Below are positions 1 to 9,917 of a DNA stretch of 64,000 bases, piece after piece. How positions within the stretch are numbered: position 1 is the first letter of the stretch; every line of letters starts with the position of its first letter. The notes below the pieces were generated by a model, which did not search any database, had not been told where the DNA came from, and saw nothing but the letters and a program-made list of their open reading frames with translations. The DNA comes from Chitinophagaceae bacterium (lineage in GTDB: Bacteria > Bacteroidota > Bacteroidia > Chitinophagales > Chitinophagaceae): positions 33,474 through 97,473 of the forward strand of contig CANCVE010000005.1 of NCBI GenBank assembly GCA_947381435.1. Reading direction: 5' to 3'. Both the position numbers and the translations under genes were made by a program.

Positions 1-868
1 CAGGCAAAATAGTTTTTACGCCTTTCCCATTTGGAGCATAGCTTGTGCCAATAAATAATAATCGAAATTTATTAAATAGAACCGGATCCTCAGTTAACCC
101 TAGTTTAAAAGCTTTAAAGAATGTCGTTAATGCTGGTTGCATATCAAAACCGCCCCGTCCCACATATAAAATATACTTATATTCAGGTTTAAATAATAAT
201 TCATCTGAAATATTTAAGTTTTTAGAAATCTCTAGGTCTTTATCAAAAGCACCAAAGGTTATTGTAGCATTAACTTTGGTGCGTAAGTCAGGATACCTTT
301 CATGTAGCTGTTTTATATACGAATCGGATACACTTATCAACCCACTACAACTCTTCATTGCAATAGGTTCTAAAAATTTATTTAGATAATACGAAAACCA
401 ATATTTTTTTGGACGCTCGTTTTTAGGTTTATCAATATAATAGGTAGAATACCATGGATCTTGCATATCAATTACGTAAGGAATTTTATAGTACCATCTC
501 CATAAATTACCAAGAATAAGCACAGGAAAACATGTTGTAGAAAAGTATATTAAATCAATTTTCTTTGATTTAATAAGTTTATTAACAGCAAAAAAGTAAA
601 AAAAAAGAGATCTCAATGCAAGTGCACCCAACCCAATTTTTCTTGTCCAAATACTTGAAAAGGCTTTTATTTTTATTATTGATAAATTTGCAGGCAGCGA
701 TGATAATAAACGTTCATCTTTAGCACCTTCCACATACTTTTCATCAACACAAACTACAATTGGATTCCAACCATAATTTTTAAGATAGGGAACACTTTGT
801 CTTACCCTATGCATATCAGCAGCGTTTACAGGTGGAAAGTGAGGGGAAATAATAAGAATGTTCTTCAA
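1..868 (-). CDS. Glycosyltransferase, GT4-like (partial, runs off left edge)
   Basis: At least 289 residues can be read on the minus strand; the 3' end is outside the window. The start of the protein (KNILIISPHFPPVNAADMHR) and a later IDMQDPWYSTYY stretch resemble GT4 enzymes of the kind that transfer sugars to lipid-linked glycans at the cytoplasmic face. The ILYVGRGG stretch near residue 245 marks the start of the C-terminal Rossmann domain. I place the start at a TTG (866-868): the in-frame stop at 887-889 leaves no ATG between them, and TTG directly precedes the first recognisable strand. It is the last visible gene of the polysaccharide cluster, 83 bases after the acyltransferase gene. 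Family call is by motif; the sugar specificity is unknown. Confidence 0.8.
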   Translation of the reverse strand, partial: MKNILIISPHFPPVNAADMHRVRQSVPYLKNYGWNPIVVCVDEKYVEGAKDERLLSSLPANLSIIKIKAFSSIWTRKIGLGALALRSLFFYFFAVNKLIKSKKIDLIYFSTTCFPVLILGNLWRWYYKIPYVIDMQDPWYSTYYIDKPKNERPKKYWFSYYLNKFLEPIAMKSCSGLISVSDSYIKQLHERYPDLRTKVNATITFGAFDKDLEISKNLNISDELLFKPEYKYILYVGRGGFDMQPALTTFFKAFKLGLTEDPVLFNKFRLLFIGTSYAPNGKGVKTILP

Positions 869-951
869 TAATTTATCAATAACTAATTACTTTAACCTAT
901 TTATTTTTACTCCTGTTCCTTTAAGAAACATTAAAGGATAAATGTCTAAGC

Positions 952-2052
952 TTAACTCCTTCGTGCCATAAACTTCTTTTCAGTATAAAAATGGCTTGCA
1001 TAAGCCACTAAAACACTTACTAAAATACCAATAAATGCCAAATAAAAGTTATGAGGTAATTGATCGTGGTAGTAACGTTTATAGATGCTCACAATAAACG
1101 ATTGTATAGGAAAATGAATAATGTAGAGCGTATAGGAAAACGGGCTAACCCATTTGAAGTATCCAATAAACTTGTTTAAAATATTTTTGCAGTAAAAATT
1201 ACTTTCCGATAATAAAAATATAAACACTGGCAATAATCCGATACCAAACATAAAGTCGCTAATAAAGTTATCATACTTCCCTTGCAGAATAAGACATATT
1301 GGCAACAGAACAATGAAAATGTTTAATATTTTAAACCACTTAATCCTTTCGGACAAAACATCTGCTACGTATGCACCAATGCACCAAGTGGGTAAAAACA
1401 GCAAGGTTTCAATCCAAAAATATTGTCGATTAAAGTTTAGAAAGTATAAAATGATTGATGTTATTGCAACAAGTAAATAGCCCAAATAAATTTTTTGTCT
1501 GTTTATTAAAAGCAAAAAAGGATAAACTAAATAAATCCACCACTCCACGCGCAATGACCATAATGGAAAATTATTGCCTGCTACTGAGAAGAAAGGGGTA
1601 GTAATAAAAGTAAGATTTGCAAGAATAGTTTTTACAGAAAGATTATCGGGATAGGCTTGCTGAAATAAAAAATAGGAAATGTTTGCCAATAATATCATTA
1701 GTAGAATACTAAAAAGAAGTGGGGGAAATATCCTTCTGATTCTATTTTGAAGGTACTTAGCTACATTAAATTTATATTCTGATGATAATTCTTGAATATT
1801 ATGAGACTGTTTATAATGAATAACCAATCCAGACAATACGAAAAACAAGGTTACGGCCTCAGAACCATATTTGAATATTGAAAAGAAGTATAAACATGCT
1901 TTGTCAAAATGATTATACAAATTTGGATGCTTTAAGTATCCTGTATTATAACTTTCCCAACAAACAAGTCTTGCATGATGAATAACCACATATAATGCGG
2001 CAAAACCCCTCAAGCCATCCAAAATCTCAAACCTGTCTTTATGTATTTTCAA
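952..2052 (-). CDS. Membrane acyltransferase, acyltransferase 3 family
   Basis: 366-residue polytopic membrane protein. Residues 12-30 hold the family signature region (LDGLRGFAALYVVIHHARL), with the expected histidine pair at the end of the first membrane segment. About ten hydrophobic segments follow, the usual topology and length for acyltransferase 3 (OafA/NodX-type) proteins, which move acetyl or other short acyl groups onto sugars during polysaccharide synthesis. The start is TTG and overlaps the stop of the preceding glycosyltransferase gene (TTGA), which suggests translational coupling. It is the first of three such enzymes in this cluster; which sugar each modifies cannot be told from sequence. 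Confidence 0.88.
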   Translation of the reverse strand: MKIHKDRFEILDGLRGFAALYVVIHHARLVCWESYNTGYLKHPNLYNHFDKACLYFFSIFKYGSEAVTLFFVLSGLVIHYKQSHNIQELSSEYKFNVAKYLQNRIRRIFPPLLFSILLMILLANISYFLFQQAYPDNLSVKTILANLTFITTPFFSVAGNNFPLWSLRVEWWIYLVYPFLLLINRQKIYLGYLLVAITSIILYFLNFNRQYFWIETLLFLPTWCIGAYVADVLSERIKWFKILNIFIVLLPICLILQGKYDNFISDFMFGIGLLPVFIFLLSESNFYCKNILNKFIGYFKWVSPFSYTLYIIHFPIQSFIVSIYKRYYHDQLPHNFYLAFIGILVSVLVAYASHFYTEKKFMARRS

Positions 2053-3269
2053 GCTAAATTGTTTGAAATAATAGTTAAAAATTTAGCTGATTCAAGTTCC
2101 CAATTATACTTGTCAGTAGCCAATTGAGTTGCTTTTAATTTACAATCCTTCAAAATATTCCTGTTTTGAAATAGGTAATCTATTTTGCCAGCTAATTCTG
2201 CCGCATTTCCTATTTGATAAACAAAACCAATACCCTCATTATTTTCGATAAATCCTTTTTGGGCAGTTGTGTTCGAAGCAATAATTGCCAATCCAGAAGT
2301 GAGGTAAGAAAATATTTTATTGGTTAAACAAATGTCTCTGTTTAAGGGTGTATTAGATTCTAAGGCAAGCCCAATATCAAACTGAGCAGAAAAACTAAAA
2401 ATTTCTTGTGAAAGAATAGGTTTGTGAAAGACCAAATTTGCTTTGTTATGCATAAAAAGACCTAAAAAGTAATTTTCTGATTCTTTATTATAACTTCCAA
2501 GTAAATGCAATTCTATAGCATCGTTGGCAAGTATATTTAAAGCTCCAATTACATCCTCCAACCCCCTGTTTTTTCCAATAGTCTGAGAAAACCAAAATAA
2601 TTTAAGATTATTATCAGACCTCTTACTGATTTTTTGTAAATGCCTGACTTCAAAAACATTATTAATCACTATAGGATTTAATCGAGGATATAATTGATTA
2701 TACGCTTTCGCTATCAAAGGGCTTGCAGCTGAAATGTAAGCACAGCGACATAAATATTTGTCTTCTAAAAATTTAGAAATTCTAAAATTAAAGTCTAATG
2801 ATGAATCCGAAACCTCTTGCCGATGAAAATCCTCTGCATCAAAACCACACTTTGTTTTATGATGATTGGATGCCCTTGCAGCTACAGGCAAAGCCGCCAA
2901 GTTGTGGGCAATATATAAATCAGCTTTTGTGGACTTAGCTTTTCGTAATAGTTCTACCGATGCTCGCCCCTGAGCTAACTCTGCAATACCAAACTTTAGT
3001 GTTAATTTATTGGCTATTAATCTAACCAATTTGAAACGAAGTCTTGAAAAGGTATAAACAGCATTACCTATATAAGGAGATCCTCCTGCTAAAACGGGTT
3101 TCCAAGCTACAGTTGAAAACAACTGTTCATCCATTTCCCACGCCCAATTTGTCCAAAATGAATAAATGACCGAAACATCAAATCCTGCCAAAACCAAAGC
3201 ATTTGCTTCTTTAACCAAACGAGGATTTACGGAAGGTTGACCTGAAGAAATCAGCACAATCTTCTTCAT
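2049..3269 (-). CDS. Glycosyltransferase, GT-B fold
   Basis: 406 residues. The N-terminus KKIVLISSGQPSVNPRLVKE has the 'NPR' turn typical of GT4-like enzymes that begin with a Rossmann strand. DLYIAHNLAALPVAA (about 115-130) and AEDFHRQE (about 145) resemble the acceptor-domain segments of this group. A second Rossmann domain follows (LKLFWFSQTIGKNRGLEDVI, about 222-241), with LALESNTPLNRDICLTNK as the donor-sugar pocket. No membrane segment is seen, so it should act in the cytoplasm or at the inner face of the membrane. It overlaps both neighbours by 4 bases, as in a tightly coupled operon. Family assignment is good; donor and acceptor are unknown. Confidence 0.82.
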   Translation of the reverse strand: MKKIVLISSGQPSVNPRLVKEANALVLAGFDVSVIYSFWTNWAWEMDEQLFSTVAWKPVLAGGSPYIGNAVYTFSRLRFKLVRLIANKLTLKFGIAELAQGRASVELLRKAKSTKADLYIAHNLAALPVAARASNHHKTKCGFDAEDFHRQEVSDSSLDFNFRISKFLEDKYLCRCAYISAASPLIAKAYNQLYPRLNPIVINNVFEVRHLQKISKRSDNNLKLFWFSQTIGKNRGLEDVIGALNILANDAIELHLLGSYNKESENYFLGLFMHNKANLVFHKPILSQEIFSFSAQFDIGLALESNTPLNRDICLTNKIFSYLTSGLAIIASNTTAQKGFIENNEGIGFVYQIGNAAELAGKIDYLFQNRNILKDCKLKATQLATDKYNWELESAKFLTIISNNLA

Positions 3270-4288
3270 CCCTTTAATAAGTTAAGGTAATTTTCTGCAA
3301 TCACATCCACATTAAATCTCATCATCGCCCTTTCCCTGCAAAGTGAGCGATTGATTGTAGGAATTTTATTTACGACTCCAATTGCTTCATCTAAAGTATT
3401 TACTACAAATCCTGTTATTTCCTCTTCTACAACTTCTCGAACAGACCCTCGTTTGAAACCAATTACAGGTGTGCCACATGCCATTGCCTCCGCCATAACC
3501 ATCCCAAATGGCTCATCCCACTCAATTAGCATTAGTAATGCTGAACATTTTCCCAAATATTCGTTCTTTTCTTCATCATTCAGTGGGCCAACATACTGAA
3601 TCTGAGTGCCATCCACATAAGGTTTAACTTCAGTTTCAAAATAGGTTTGCTCTTCCTTAATATGCGAAATATTACCTGCAATAATTAACTTTCTTCCAGT
3701 TTTTTGGGCCAATGCAATCGCATTATGACATCCCTTTATTTTATCTAGTCTACTCAGAAATATCAGCGGGGCATCATCTTCAACATTTGTTTGCAGATTA
3801 TATTTACCGAAGTCAATGGCATTATAAACTGTTTTCCAAACCCCCGCCACATTGCCGGTTGAGACCAGATAATTGCTACAGCCTGTAAAAATTAGTTTCA
3901 TATTTGGTTTAGAACATATCTTTTCAATGTTTTTTGAAGTTACAGCCCGACCATAAGTCATTATTTTTTGGACAGGTTTATTCACTATTGGAATTAAATA
4001 GGCCAATCTTCCAAAATTGTGAATTAAATCATACTTACTATGATTCAGATATAAATATTTCCAAGCGATGAGTGCCTCCCATAACAATTGAAACCTCCTC
4101 TTTTTTAATCCATTTTTCCCAAAACAAATTGTTTTACCTGAGCAATATGAATCTGGCCCTGCCAAAATTGTAACAGAATGCCCCATTTTTATGTATTGCT
4201 CAGCAAACATATACACTAAACGCTCATGCCCTCCATATAGCTTGGGAGGAACAGCAACACCAGGATCCATTATTAGTAATATTCTCAT
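3266..4288 (-). CDS. Glycosyltransferase family 4
   Basis: 340 residues. The N-terminal domain holds PKLYGGHERLVYMFAEQY (about 16-33), a form of the glycine-rich loop seen in GT4 enzymes that use nucleotide sugars. The C-terminal donor domain starts at PLIFLSRLDKIKGCHNAI (about 174-191), and the diagnostic E-x7-E motif is present as EPFGMVMAE (about 260-268), followed by AMACGTPVIGF. These are the residues that bind the nucleotide sugar in this family. Start ATG overlaps nothing upstream but sits 4 bases from the stop of the next gene; its own stop overlaps the downstream start by 4 bases. Cytoplasmic enzyme of polysaccharide assembly; the sugar is unknown. Confidence 0.88.
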   Translation of the reverse strand: MRILLIMDPGVAVPPKLYGGHERLVYMFAEQYIKMGHSVTILAGPDSYCSGKTICFGKNGLKKRRFQLLWEALIAWKYLYLNHSKYDLIHNFGRLAYLIPIVNKPVQKIMTYGRAVTSKNIEKICSKPNMKLIFTGCSNYLVSTGNVAGVWKTVYNAIDFGKYNLQTNVEDDAPLIFLSRLDKIKGCHNAIALAQKTGRKLIIAGNISHIKEEQTYFETEVKPYVDGTQIQYVGPLNDEEKNEYLGKCSALLMLIEWDEPFGMVMAEAMACGTPVIGFKRGSVREVVEEEITGFVVNTLDEAIGVVNKIPTINRSLCRERAMMRFNVDVIAENYLNLLKG

Positions 4289-4292
4289 CTAT

Positions 4293-5264
4293 TTATTCTA
4301 CGGAATTGATGATTTCTAAAAAGTTTTGTGCAGACTTTTCTAATGTCAAATTTTCTAAAATGTAATCTCTTGGTGTAAAGTCAAATCCATTTACTTTGCA
4401 GATAAAAGAATCAATATTTGACTTAAAACCTTCGAAATTATTAAATTTCATTCCACATCGTTTATCAAAGTATGGTACAGAGGAAGTTGGCCTATGTTGA
4501 TCTCCCCAAATTTTGTAATTCTCATCAACTAATTTCCCTTGATCCCAAGCGAAAATTGGCACACCCGAAGAGAGTGCTTCTTGATATGCTATTCCCTGAC
4601 TTTCGTGCTCACTTAAAAAAATCATAGCTTTTGATTTTAGAAGCAACTTTCTATATTCATCTGAATGATAGTTACCATATCTAACCTCAGTAAATTTTAT
4701 ATTTTTTTCGTTGAGCAATTCTTTAATTGGTTGTACTAAAACTCGATTCATTTCTTCAAAATGCCAATGAATTTTATTATAAATTAGAATGTCAAATTCT
4801 TTTTCGATAGTCGAGTCGGGCTTCCACATGTCGGTTTCAATTCCTACTGGCCAAATTTCACATCTACTTCCATAGTAGGGTTTATAAATATCATTTACCC
4901 ATTCCGAATGTTGTAAATATTTCACAATGGGATATTCATTACACAGCTCAGGCCATTCACTAGGATGTGTCATTAGCCCTATACCAGCAACAATTTTATT
5001 TGACCGATTATACCCGTCTAGACAATGTTTTCCTGCACCCAAAATTGCAACTTTATCCGAGGGCTTCAACTGAGAAAAAGGAGTGTTTACAGTATAATCA
5101 ATCCCAAGCCGATCTAACCCCTTACATAAGTTAATAAAAACTTTTTCTACCCCACCAAGTCTAGGCTTGCCCCTTAATAAAGTTCTTATAAAAGAGCGAA
5201 TATATTTATCCCCTTTAATCCAACGATTTTTTTCGGGAGGTTTAATGAAATAAAGACTAATCAT
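4293..5264 (-). CDS. Glycosyltransferase, GT1-type C-terminal domain
   Basis: 323 residues. The N-terminal half contains PRLGGVEKVFINLCKGLDRL (about 34-53), a glycine-rich loop that normally lies next to the acceptor. The C-terminal half carries KAMIFLSEHESQGIAYQEAL (about 212-231), which has the E-x7-E layout of GT4-like donor-binding sites (EHESQGIAYQEA), followed by SSGVPIFAWDQG. No signal peptide or membrane segment is visible. It overlaps the start region of the downstream gene by none and the upstream acyltransferase stop by 4 bases (ATGA). The presence of several related but divergent glycosyltransferases in a row suggests successive additions to one repeating unit. Specificity not predictable here. 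Confidence 0.8.
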   Translation of the reverse strand: MISLYFIKPPEKNRWIKGDKYIRSFIRTLLRGKPRLGGVEKVFINLCKGLDRLGIDYTVNTPFSQLKPSDKVAILGAGKHCLDGYNRSNKIVAGIGLMTHPSEWPELCNEYPIVKYLQHSEWVNDIYKPYYGSRCEIWPVGIETDMWKPDSTIEKEFDILIYNKIHWHFEEMNRVLVQPIKELLNEKNIKFTEVRYGNYHSDEYRKLLLKSKAMIFLSEHESQGIAYQEALSSGVPIFAWDQGKLVDENYKIWGDQHRPTSSVPYFDKRCGMKFNNFEGFKSNIDSFICKVNGFDFTPRDYILENLTLEKSAQNFLEIINSVE

Positions 5265-6490
5265 TTAAAGATTAATTTAAATTTTGGTTGAAGTTTTATT
5301 TCCATAAAATAAGCCAACATAAATGTTATCGATAACCAAAGGCTATATTTTATAATAATTTCTAAATATAAATTTTTTATCATCACACACTTCGCAATTA
5401 AGAAAATAATTGGTTCATGAAGTATGTAAATACCAAAAGAAATCTTACCAATCCATTCAAGTTTAACCATTAAATGCGCTGAAACCCGTCGTTCTTTATA
5501 AAATAAAAGAGCCAATCCCCAAAAAATTAAACACATAATCCAACGCTCATTTTCGAAAATTCTTTTTTCAATTGCTAAATAAATAAAAAGTAACCCGGGC
5601 AGTGCATACACGAAAAGCTTGTTAATCTTGATAAATAAATTTTCTGTAGCAGTTAAAGAGGCCAATATCATAATACAAAATGGCAAATCAAAAAGCCAGT
5701 TAAAGTTATTTGTTGAACTTATTCTTGTCAAATTCATAATAATCATACCTAATCCTAAATGATTTTGACACAAATGCAAAAATAATAATGATAAAAGAGA
5801 CCATTTACTTGATGAAAAATTAGATTGCACATTTGATTCTACTTTTTTTTTCCAAGCAAAGAGCAACCCCGTCATCCAAAAAGCAAATCCATTTAAATAA
5901 CAAGCAATAAAGCTAATTGAAGAATTTGAATGAATTAGTCCAATACTAGCTATCAAACAGATTGAAAAAAATAGAAAAACATTAGGTTTTATTAAAAATA
6001 TTACTCCAAAAAGCAAATAATATACTACTTCATAATTTAAACTCCATGTTGCACCATTAATAAATATTGGAACATCAAAACCAAAATAGCTATTAGAATT
6101 CTGCAAAAAAAACAAATTGCCTGCTAGATTCGAAAGTTTAAAATTTTGAGCAACAAATAAGCTTAAAAGTATCGAAAGTATATATGTAGGATATAGTCTT
6201 ATTGCACGTTTCTTTAGGTAGTCTGTAAAATTCAAAGTAGTTCTATTATTTGTTAGACCAATTACATACCCAGACATGCAAAAAAAGACCATGACAGATA
6301 AATATCCAGCGTTTATATAATGTAAATACTCATTAAACTTAAAAGATTTAAAGAACCAATCTTCATGGCACATCCCATGATTTAACAAAACCAATAATGC
6401 ACAAAGACCTCTATATGCTTCCAAAGGTCTGTTAAACTCTAGTTTCTCTAAGGATGGCTGTACTTTTTCTTTAACTAATTGAGATAGCAT
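5261..6490 (-). CDS. Membrane acyltransferase, acyltransferase 3 family
   Basis: 409 residues with about ten membrane segments. The signature lies near residues 22-40 (RPLEAYRGLCALLVLLNHGM), the equivalent of 'LDGLRG..A..VV..H' in the family, so here a tyrosine replaces the common leucine-glycine part but the arginine and the histidine are kept. A second family feature, WSLNYEVVYYLLF (about 148-160), matches the 'W(S)L..E..FY' segment that lies in the active site of these enzymes. The gene overlaps the preceding glycosyltransferase by 16 bases and the next one by 4. Its expected job is O-acylation of a sugar in the polysaccharide made by the surrounding enzymes. Confidence 0.87.
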   Translation of the reverse strand: MLSQLVKEKVQPSLEKLEFNRPLEAYRGLCALLVLLNHGMCHEDWFFKSFKFNEYLHYINAGYLSVMVFFCMSGYVIGLTNNRTTLNFTDYLKKRAIRLYPTYILSILLSLFVAQNFKLSNLAGNLFFLQNSNSYFGFDVPIFINGATWSLNYEVVYYLLFGVIFLIKPNVFLFFSICLIASIGLIHSNSSISFIACYLNGFAFWMTGLLFAWKKKVESNVQSNFSSSKWSLLSLLFLHLCQNHLGLGMIIMNLTRISSTNNFNWLFDLPFCIMILASLTATENLFIKINKLFVYALPGLLFIYLAIEKRIFENERWIMCLIFWGLALLFYKERRVSAHLMVKLEWIGKISFGIYILHEPIIFLIAKCVMIKNLYLEIIIKYSLWLSITFMLAYFMEIKLQPKFKLIFK

Positions 6491-7635
6491 AATATCGAAT
6501 CTAACGTTTTAGGTATACCATAATTATCTAATGCTTTTTTTTGTGCATTTATTCTTAATTCATTTCGCTTCTCCTTAGAATTTAGTAAAGCAATTACTTT
6601 TTGTAATAATTCATCCGTTGTTTTATAAACTTCTATTTCTTTACCTATTTCATACATTTCATCAATCCCTTCAGTCCATTCTGTTAGATAGCAAGCTCCC
6701 AACATTGGCGCTTCTATATCTCGAAGCCTAGAATATGTGTCTGGATTATTTAGAGGATGATGAAAAGATGGATAACGATTTACCCCCAAGGTAATTGCAC
6801 TTTCTTTTGTAATTTTTATATACTCATCAAATTTTGGTTTCCCCTTCAGGCATTGCTCCAAAGAAATTGAAATATTTATTTTTAAGTTTTTTTGATTCAA
6901 CTTATGATAGAACCCTGTTATGCCAAACCTTTTTAAAAAACTAATTTGATTTTGTAGTTTTTGCTTAAATCCACTATTCGCCATATTATCAAGGATAGAC
7001 AGATTCGTACCTTCATTTATCCATCCATGGCCATAAATATTTAAATCTAATCCTTTTTTTACAACTTCTTCAAACAATAGCCATCGTTGAACATCCTTTG
7101 AGCCAATAAAAGACACTTCATTCGTTTCCTCGTTTGATAACTCTCTATATTTTGGGGCTACCCACATTGGCATTGGGAGGTGGAGATAATTGTAATTAGC
7201 ATTTTTGTATATCTCTACTGCCTTATATTCTGGCACCCAAATTAAATCAAACACAGCAAATTGAATTGGAGCCTTTTTAAATTCTCTTACGTTATCACAA
7301 AAAAAGTTGACACAAGGAATGCCCATTTTTTGTATTTCTTTAATCGCCTGCTCCTCAACTTGATGTGGATATAAGTAACTAAGAAAATAGGAAACAGGCT
7401 TCTTAGAATGTTTTATTTTTATGTCTCTTATCGTTTTTTCCCACGTTTCAGCCTTCCAGGCATCAAGTTTTATCTTATCGGTCGAGTACATCAATCCCTC
7501 TGCCCAATCAACATCTCCTTCTTGCCATTCTGCACCAGCTTCCGATATTCCATTTTTAACGTAATACTCCCAAAAAGAATAAGCTGGTATTGGATGGTTA
7601 ATTTTGGATTGAAGGAAAGATAAATAAACATTCAT
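6475..7635 (-). CDS. Glycosyltransferase, CgeB-like
   Basis: 386 residues. The middle part has KPVSYFLSYLYPHQVEEQAI and GIPCVNFFCDNVREF (about 80-116), a pattern seen in CgeB-type glycosyltransferases in which an Asp/Asn pair follows the 'FFCD' strand. The C-terminal 110 residues match the Glyco_trans_1_2 type of donor domain: LGVNRYPSFHHPLNNPDTYS, then RLRDIEAPMLGACYLTEW with a conserved 'R..E..A.G...L' layout, then a long C-terminal helix. Neighbours: it lies 58 bases from the upstream GT8-like gene and overlaps the downstream acyltransferase by 16 bases. Family resemblance is at domain level only; the sugar transferred is unknown. Confidence 0.75.
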   Translation of the reverse strand: MNVYLSFLQSKINHPIPAYSFWEYYVKNGISEAGAEWQEGDVDWAEGLMYSTDKIKLDAWKAETWEKTIRDIKIKHSKKPVSYFLSYLYPHQVEEQAIKEIQKMGIPCVNFFCDNVREFKKAPIQFAVFDLIWVPEYKAVEIYKNANYNYLHLPMPMWVAPKYRELSNEETNEVSFIGSKDVQRWLLFEEVVKKGLDLNIYGHGWINEGTNLSILDNMANSGFKQKLQNQISFLKRFGITGFYHKLNQKNLKINISISLEQCLKGKPKFDEYIKITKESAITLGVNRYPSFHHPLNNPDTYSRLRDIEAPMLGACYLTEWTEGIDEMYEIGKEIEVYKTTDELLQKVIALLNSKEKRNELRINAQKKALDNYGIPKTLDSILCYLN

Positions 7636-7693
7636 CAGTTAAAGATTTGAAATGTATTTAAAAGAGTTCAATCAATTAAACTTCAGACTTGGG

Positions 7694-8644
7694 CTATCTT
7701 TTTGTAATTACAACTTTTCTAACTCCAATAATTTTATGACTAATTGGTCTTAAATATTTTTTAATTGACTCTTTGATTAATCCTGGGTAATAAACAGTAG
7801 AACTGGCAACTAGATTAGCAGCTATTTTTGATTTGAATTTATAAAATATTAAAAGTCTTTTTACATCGGCTTTATATATATATTGCTCACTGAAAGAAGC
7901 ATTGAAGTGAGTGATGATAGGTTTTGAAGAAATAAGTTTATTCCATGTAGGATACTCATTTTTTTTATTAAAAAGCTCACATTTACCATACAATACATTA
8001 CTTTTTATTGACGAAAAAGACATTCTATCCGCTTTTAACTTTCCATCGTCAATAATAGGTTTCTGATTGTTTTTTGCCATGCTTATTGCGATCAAAGGCT
8101 CTTCATTCTCTTTATTTCTCAATCTAATTAGTCCAATGTCATCATACTGTGGTTTTAGATACCTTGCGAAATCGAAAATAGAAGAAGATACAATTCCTTT
8201 TTTTATAAAATAAATAGCCCCTACAAACCTAGGTAGATAATTGATTTTAAAATTTTTACAAATTGAAAATATATCTCCAAAAAAATCACCATTCTCGCAA
8301 ATTTCACCTATCAAAGAAAAATCTTGATTTTTAAATTTTTCAAAAACAATAGCTACGTCACTATAAACTAGACAATCGCAATCAATGAAAAGAGTTTCGT
8401 CTGTCTGTACGAACTTATCCAAATAAAGTTTTATTGCAAAACCATCATCATACATTTTTGAATCAATTTCTAAAACAATTATATCATTGTATATAATAGA
8501 CTTTTTTACAATATCAGCTCTATCTGTTACTAATATAAACTTAATTCCATTACCTTTATTCCAAAGCAAATAAGACATAGCAAGATTTATAGCCATGTCT
8601 ACATATACTTGCTTACCAACAGCAATTGTAAGAACTGATTTCAT
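7694..8644 (-). CDS. Nucleotide-diphospho-sugar transferase (GT-A fold, GT8-like)
   Basis: 316 residues. The N-terminus KSVLTIAVGKQVYVDMAINL is a GT-A first strand and helix. The metal and nucleotide binding motif is present as LFIDCDCLVY (about 100-109), a D-x-D arrangement in the place expected for GT8-like enzymes. No membrane segment is seen. It is followed downstream at 58 bases by the CgeB-like gene. Upstream there is a 241-base AT-rich gap (8645-8885), the largest gap between glycosyltransferase genes in this part of the cluster, in which I found no gene. An acceptable alternative is a family-less GT-A protein, as GT8 identity rests on the DxD and overall layout only. Confidence 0.7.
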   Translation of the reverse strand: MKSVLTIAVGKQVYVDMAINLAMSYLLWNKGNGIKFILVTDRADIVKKSIIYNDIIVLEIDSKMYDDGFAIKLYLDKFVQTDETLFIDCDCLVYSDVAIVFEKFKNQDFSLIGEICENGDFFGDIFSICKNFKINYLPRFVGAIYFIKKGIVSSSIFDFARYLKPQYDDIGLIRLRNKENEEPLIAISMAKNNQKPIIDDGKLKADRMSFSSIKSNVLYGKCELFNKKNEYPTWNKLISSKPIITHFNASFSEQYIYKADVKRLLIFYKFKSKIAANLVASSTVYYPGLIKESIKKYLRPISHKIIGVRKVVITKR

Positions 8645-8885
8645 TTTCGGAAAACTAAATATAAAATTTCAACGTTTAAACCTTGTGTAATAAATAAAAT
8701 CCTTGCTACCTATTACATTATTATAACTCAATGATTAGATGGAAATGTCAGTAATTTACTGTTTCTTTCACTAATTAAGCTCTTTAATGTTCTCTTACAA
8801 TTTATTAACCTTAATAAATAATGAACAAATAATATTTAAAATAAGTATACTTTGTTCGCAATCAGTACCTAAAAAAAATGTACAT

Positions 8886-9914
8886 TTAACATTTAGCTGA
8901 TGTATTGCTTATTTTTCGAATACAAAATTGAATCAGTCTCGCTGCTTTCCAACCAAATATCTTTTTAATTAGCTCTATGATATTCCCCCCTAGCGTAACG
9001 TCATGATTAGAGCCTCCTAATTCATCAAGCTTTTCAATGCAAAGTCTGGTAATACCATAAAATCTAGGATAAGTGTCCACAGCCATTCTTTTATACGCTC
9101 TAGCAAATGCTTTTCTGTACCTTGAATTGTCTTGATACTGTGACAAATGTTTTTGTTTTAACTCTAATGCATGTAAAGCACTTTTAATCGCGATTTCATT
9201 GGTTTGCGAAGAAAGACTCTTGGTTTTACGGAATTTTCTATAATAATTTATTCCAAATGGTTCGTGTCTTACCCCATTGGAAGCTAAAACAACTCTACAA
9301 AAAAATTCACCATCATCATCAACAGTCAATGCCTCATTCCAAAACCCAACTTTATCTATTAGGTGTTTTGGCGTAAGCCAAGAATGAATTGTTATAAATC
9401 CACCTTCTCCATTTCCTCCATAAAGATTAAATAAAAACTCACTTGGATTATCGCTATCATATAGGAAATAATTGTCTCCTCCAGTCCCTGAACTATTTTT
9501 TTCTTCCCCATCAAAAAAATGTATTATCGAACTTGTTGAAACTGCGTTAGGAGATTTGAGTAAAAGTTTTATTTGATTCTCAATTTTATTTTCACTAAGT
9601 AAATCATCAGCATCCAAGAACTGAATAAAATCACCATTTGCTTCTCGCAGTCCAAAGTTTCTAGCAGCACTTGCTCCACTATTGATTTGAGAAAATATTT
9701 TTACATTTTTGCACTCAAAGGTTCTTGCAATTGCGAGGCTATTGTCTGTACTGCCATCATCAACTACAAGTATTTCAATCGGACTATATGTTTGCTCTAA
9801 AACATTTTGCAGAGTTTCTGCAATATACTTTTCTGCATTATAAAGTGGTATAATTACTGAAACTAATGGATTATTATTCACCTGAAGATTAGTGTTATCT
9901 ATTTCCTGCGCCAC
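8886..9914 (-). CDS. Glycosyltransferase family 2
   Basis: 342 residues. The GT2 domain begins at PLVSVIIPLYNAEKYIAETL (about 16-35). It continues with EILVVDDGSTDNS (the first aspartate pair binds the nucleotide), then SGASAARNFGLREANGDFIQ and FLDADDLL (about 98-105), the DxD that binds the metal and sugar nucleotide. A WxxE-like region with DDDGEFFCRVV follows near residue 200, the likely catalytic base segment. The C-terminal 130 residues are helical and not recognised. It lies 3 bases downstream of the GT10 gene, so the two are almost certainly co-transcribed. Strong family assignment; the sugar is unknown. Confidence 0.92.
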   Translation of the reverse strand: MAQEIDNTNLQVNNNPLVSVIIPLYNAEKYIAETLQNVLEQTYSPIEILVVDDGSTDNSLAIARTFECKNVKIFSQINSGASAARNFGLREANGDFIQFLDADDLLSENKIENQIKLLLKSPNAVSTSSIIHFFDGEEKNSSGTGGDNYFLYDSDNPSEFLFNLYGGNGEGGFITIHSWLTPKHLIDKVGFWNEALTVDDDGEFFCRVVLASNGVRHEPFGINYYRKFRKTKSLSSQTNEIAIKSALHALELKQKHLSQYQDNSRYRKAFARAYKRMAVDTYPRFYGITRLCIEKLDELGGSNHDVTLGGNIIELIKKIFGWKAARLIQFCIRKISNTSAKC

Positions 9915-9917
9915 TAT

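Noticed and set aside
45-389. A 114-codon frame on the plus strand at the left edge.
   Set aside because: The minus strand carries a glycosyltransferase with clear motifs over the same bases.
8645-8885. A missing gene in the 241-base gap between two glycosyltransferase genes.
   Set aside because: No open frame of useful size or any family trace is visible on either strand.
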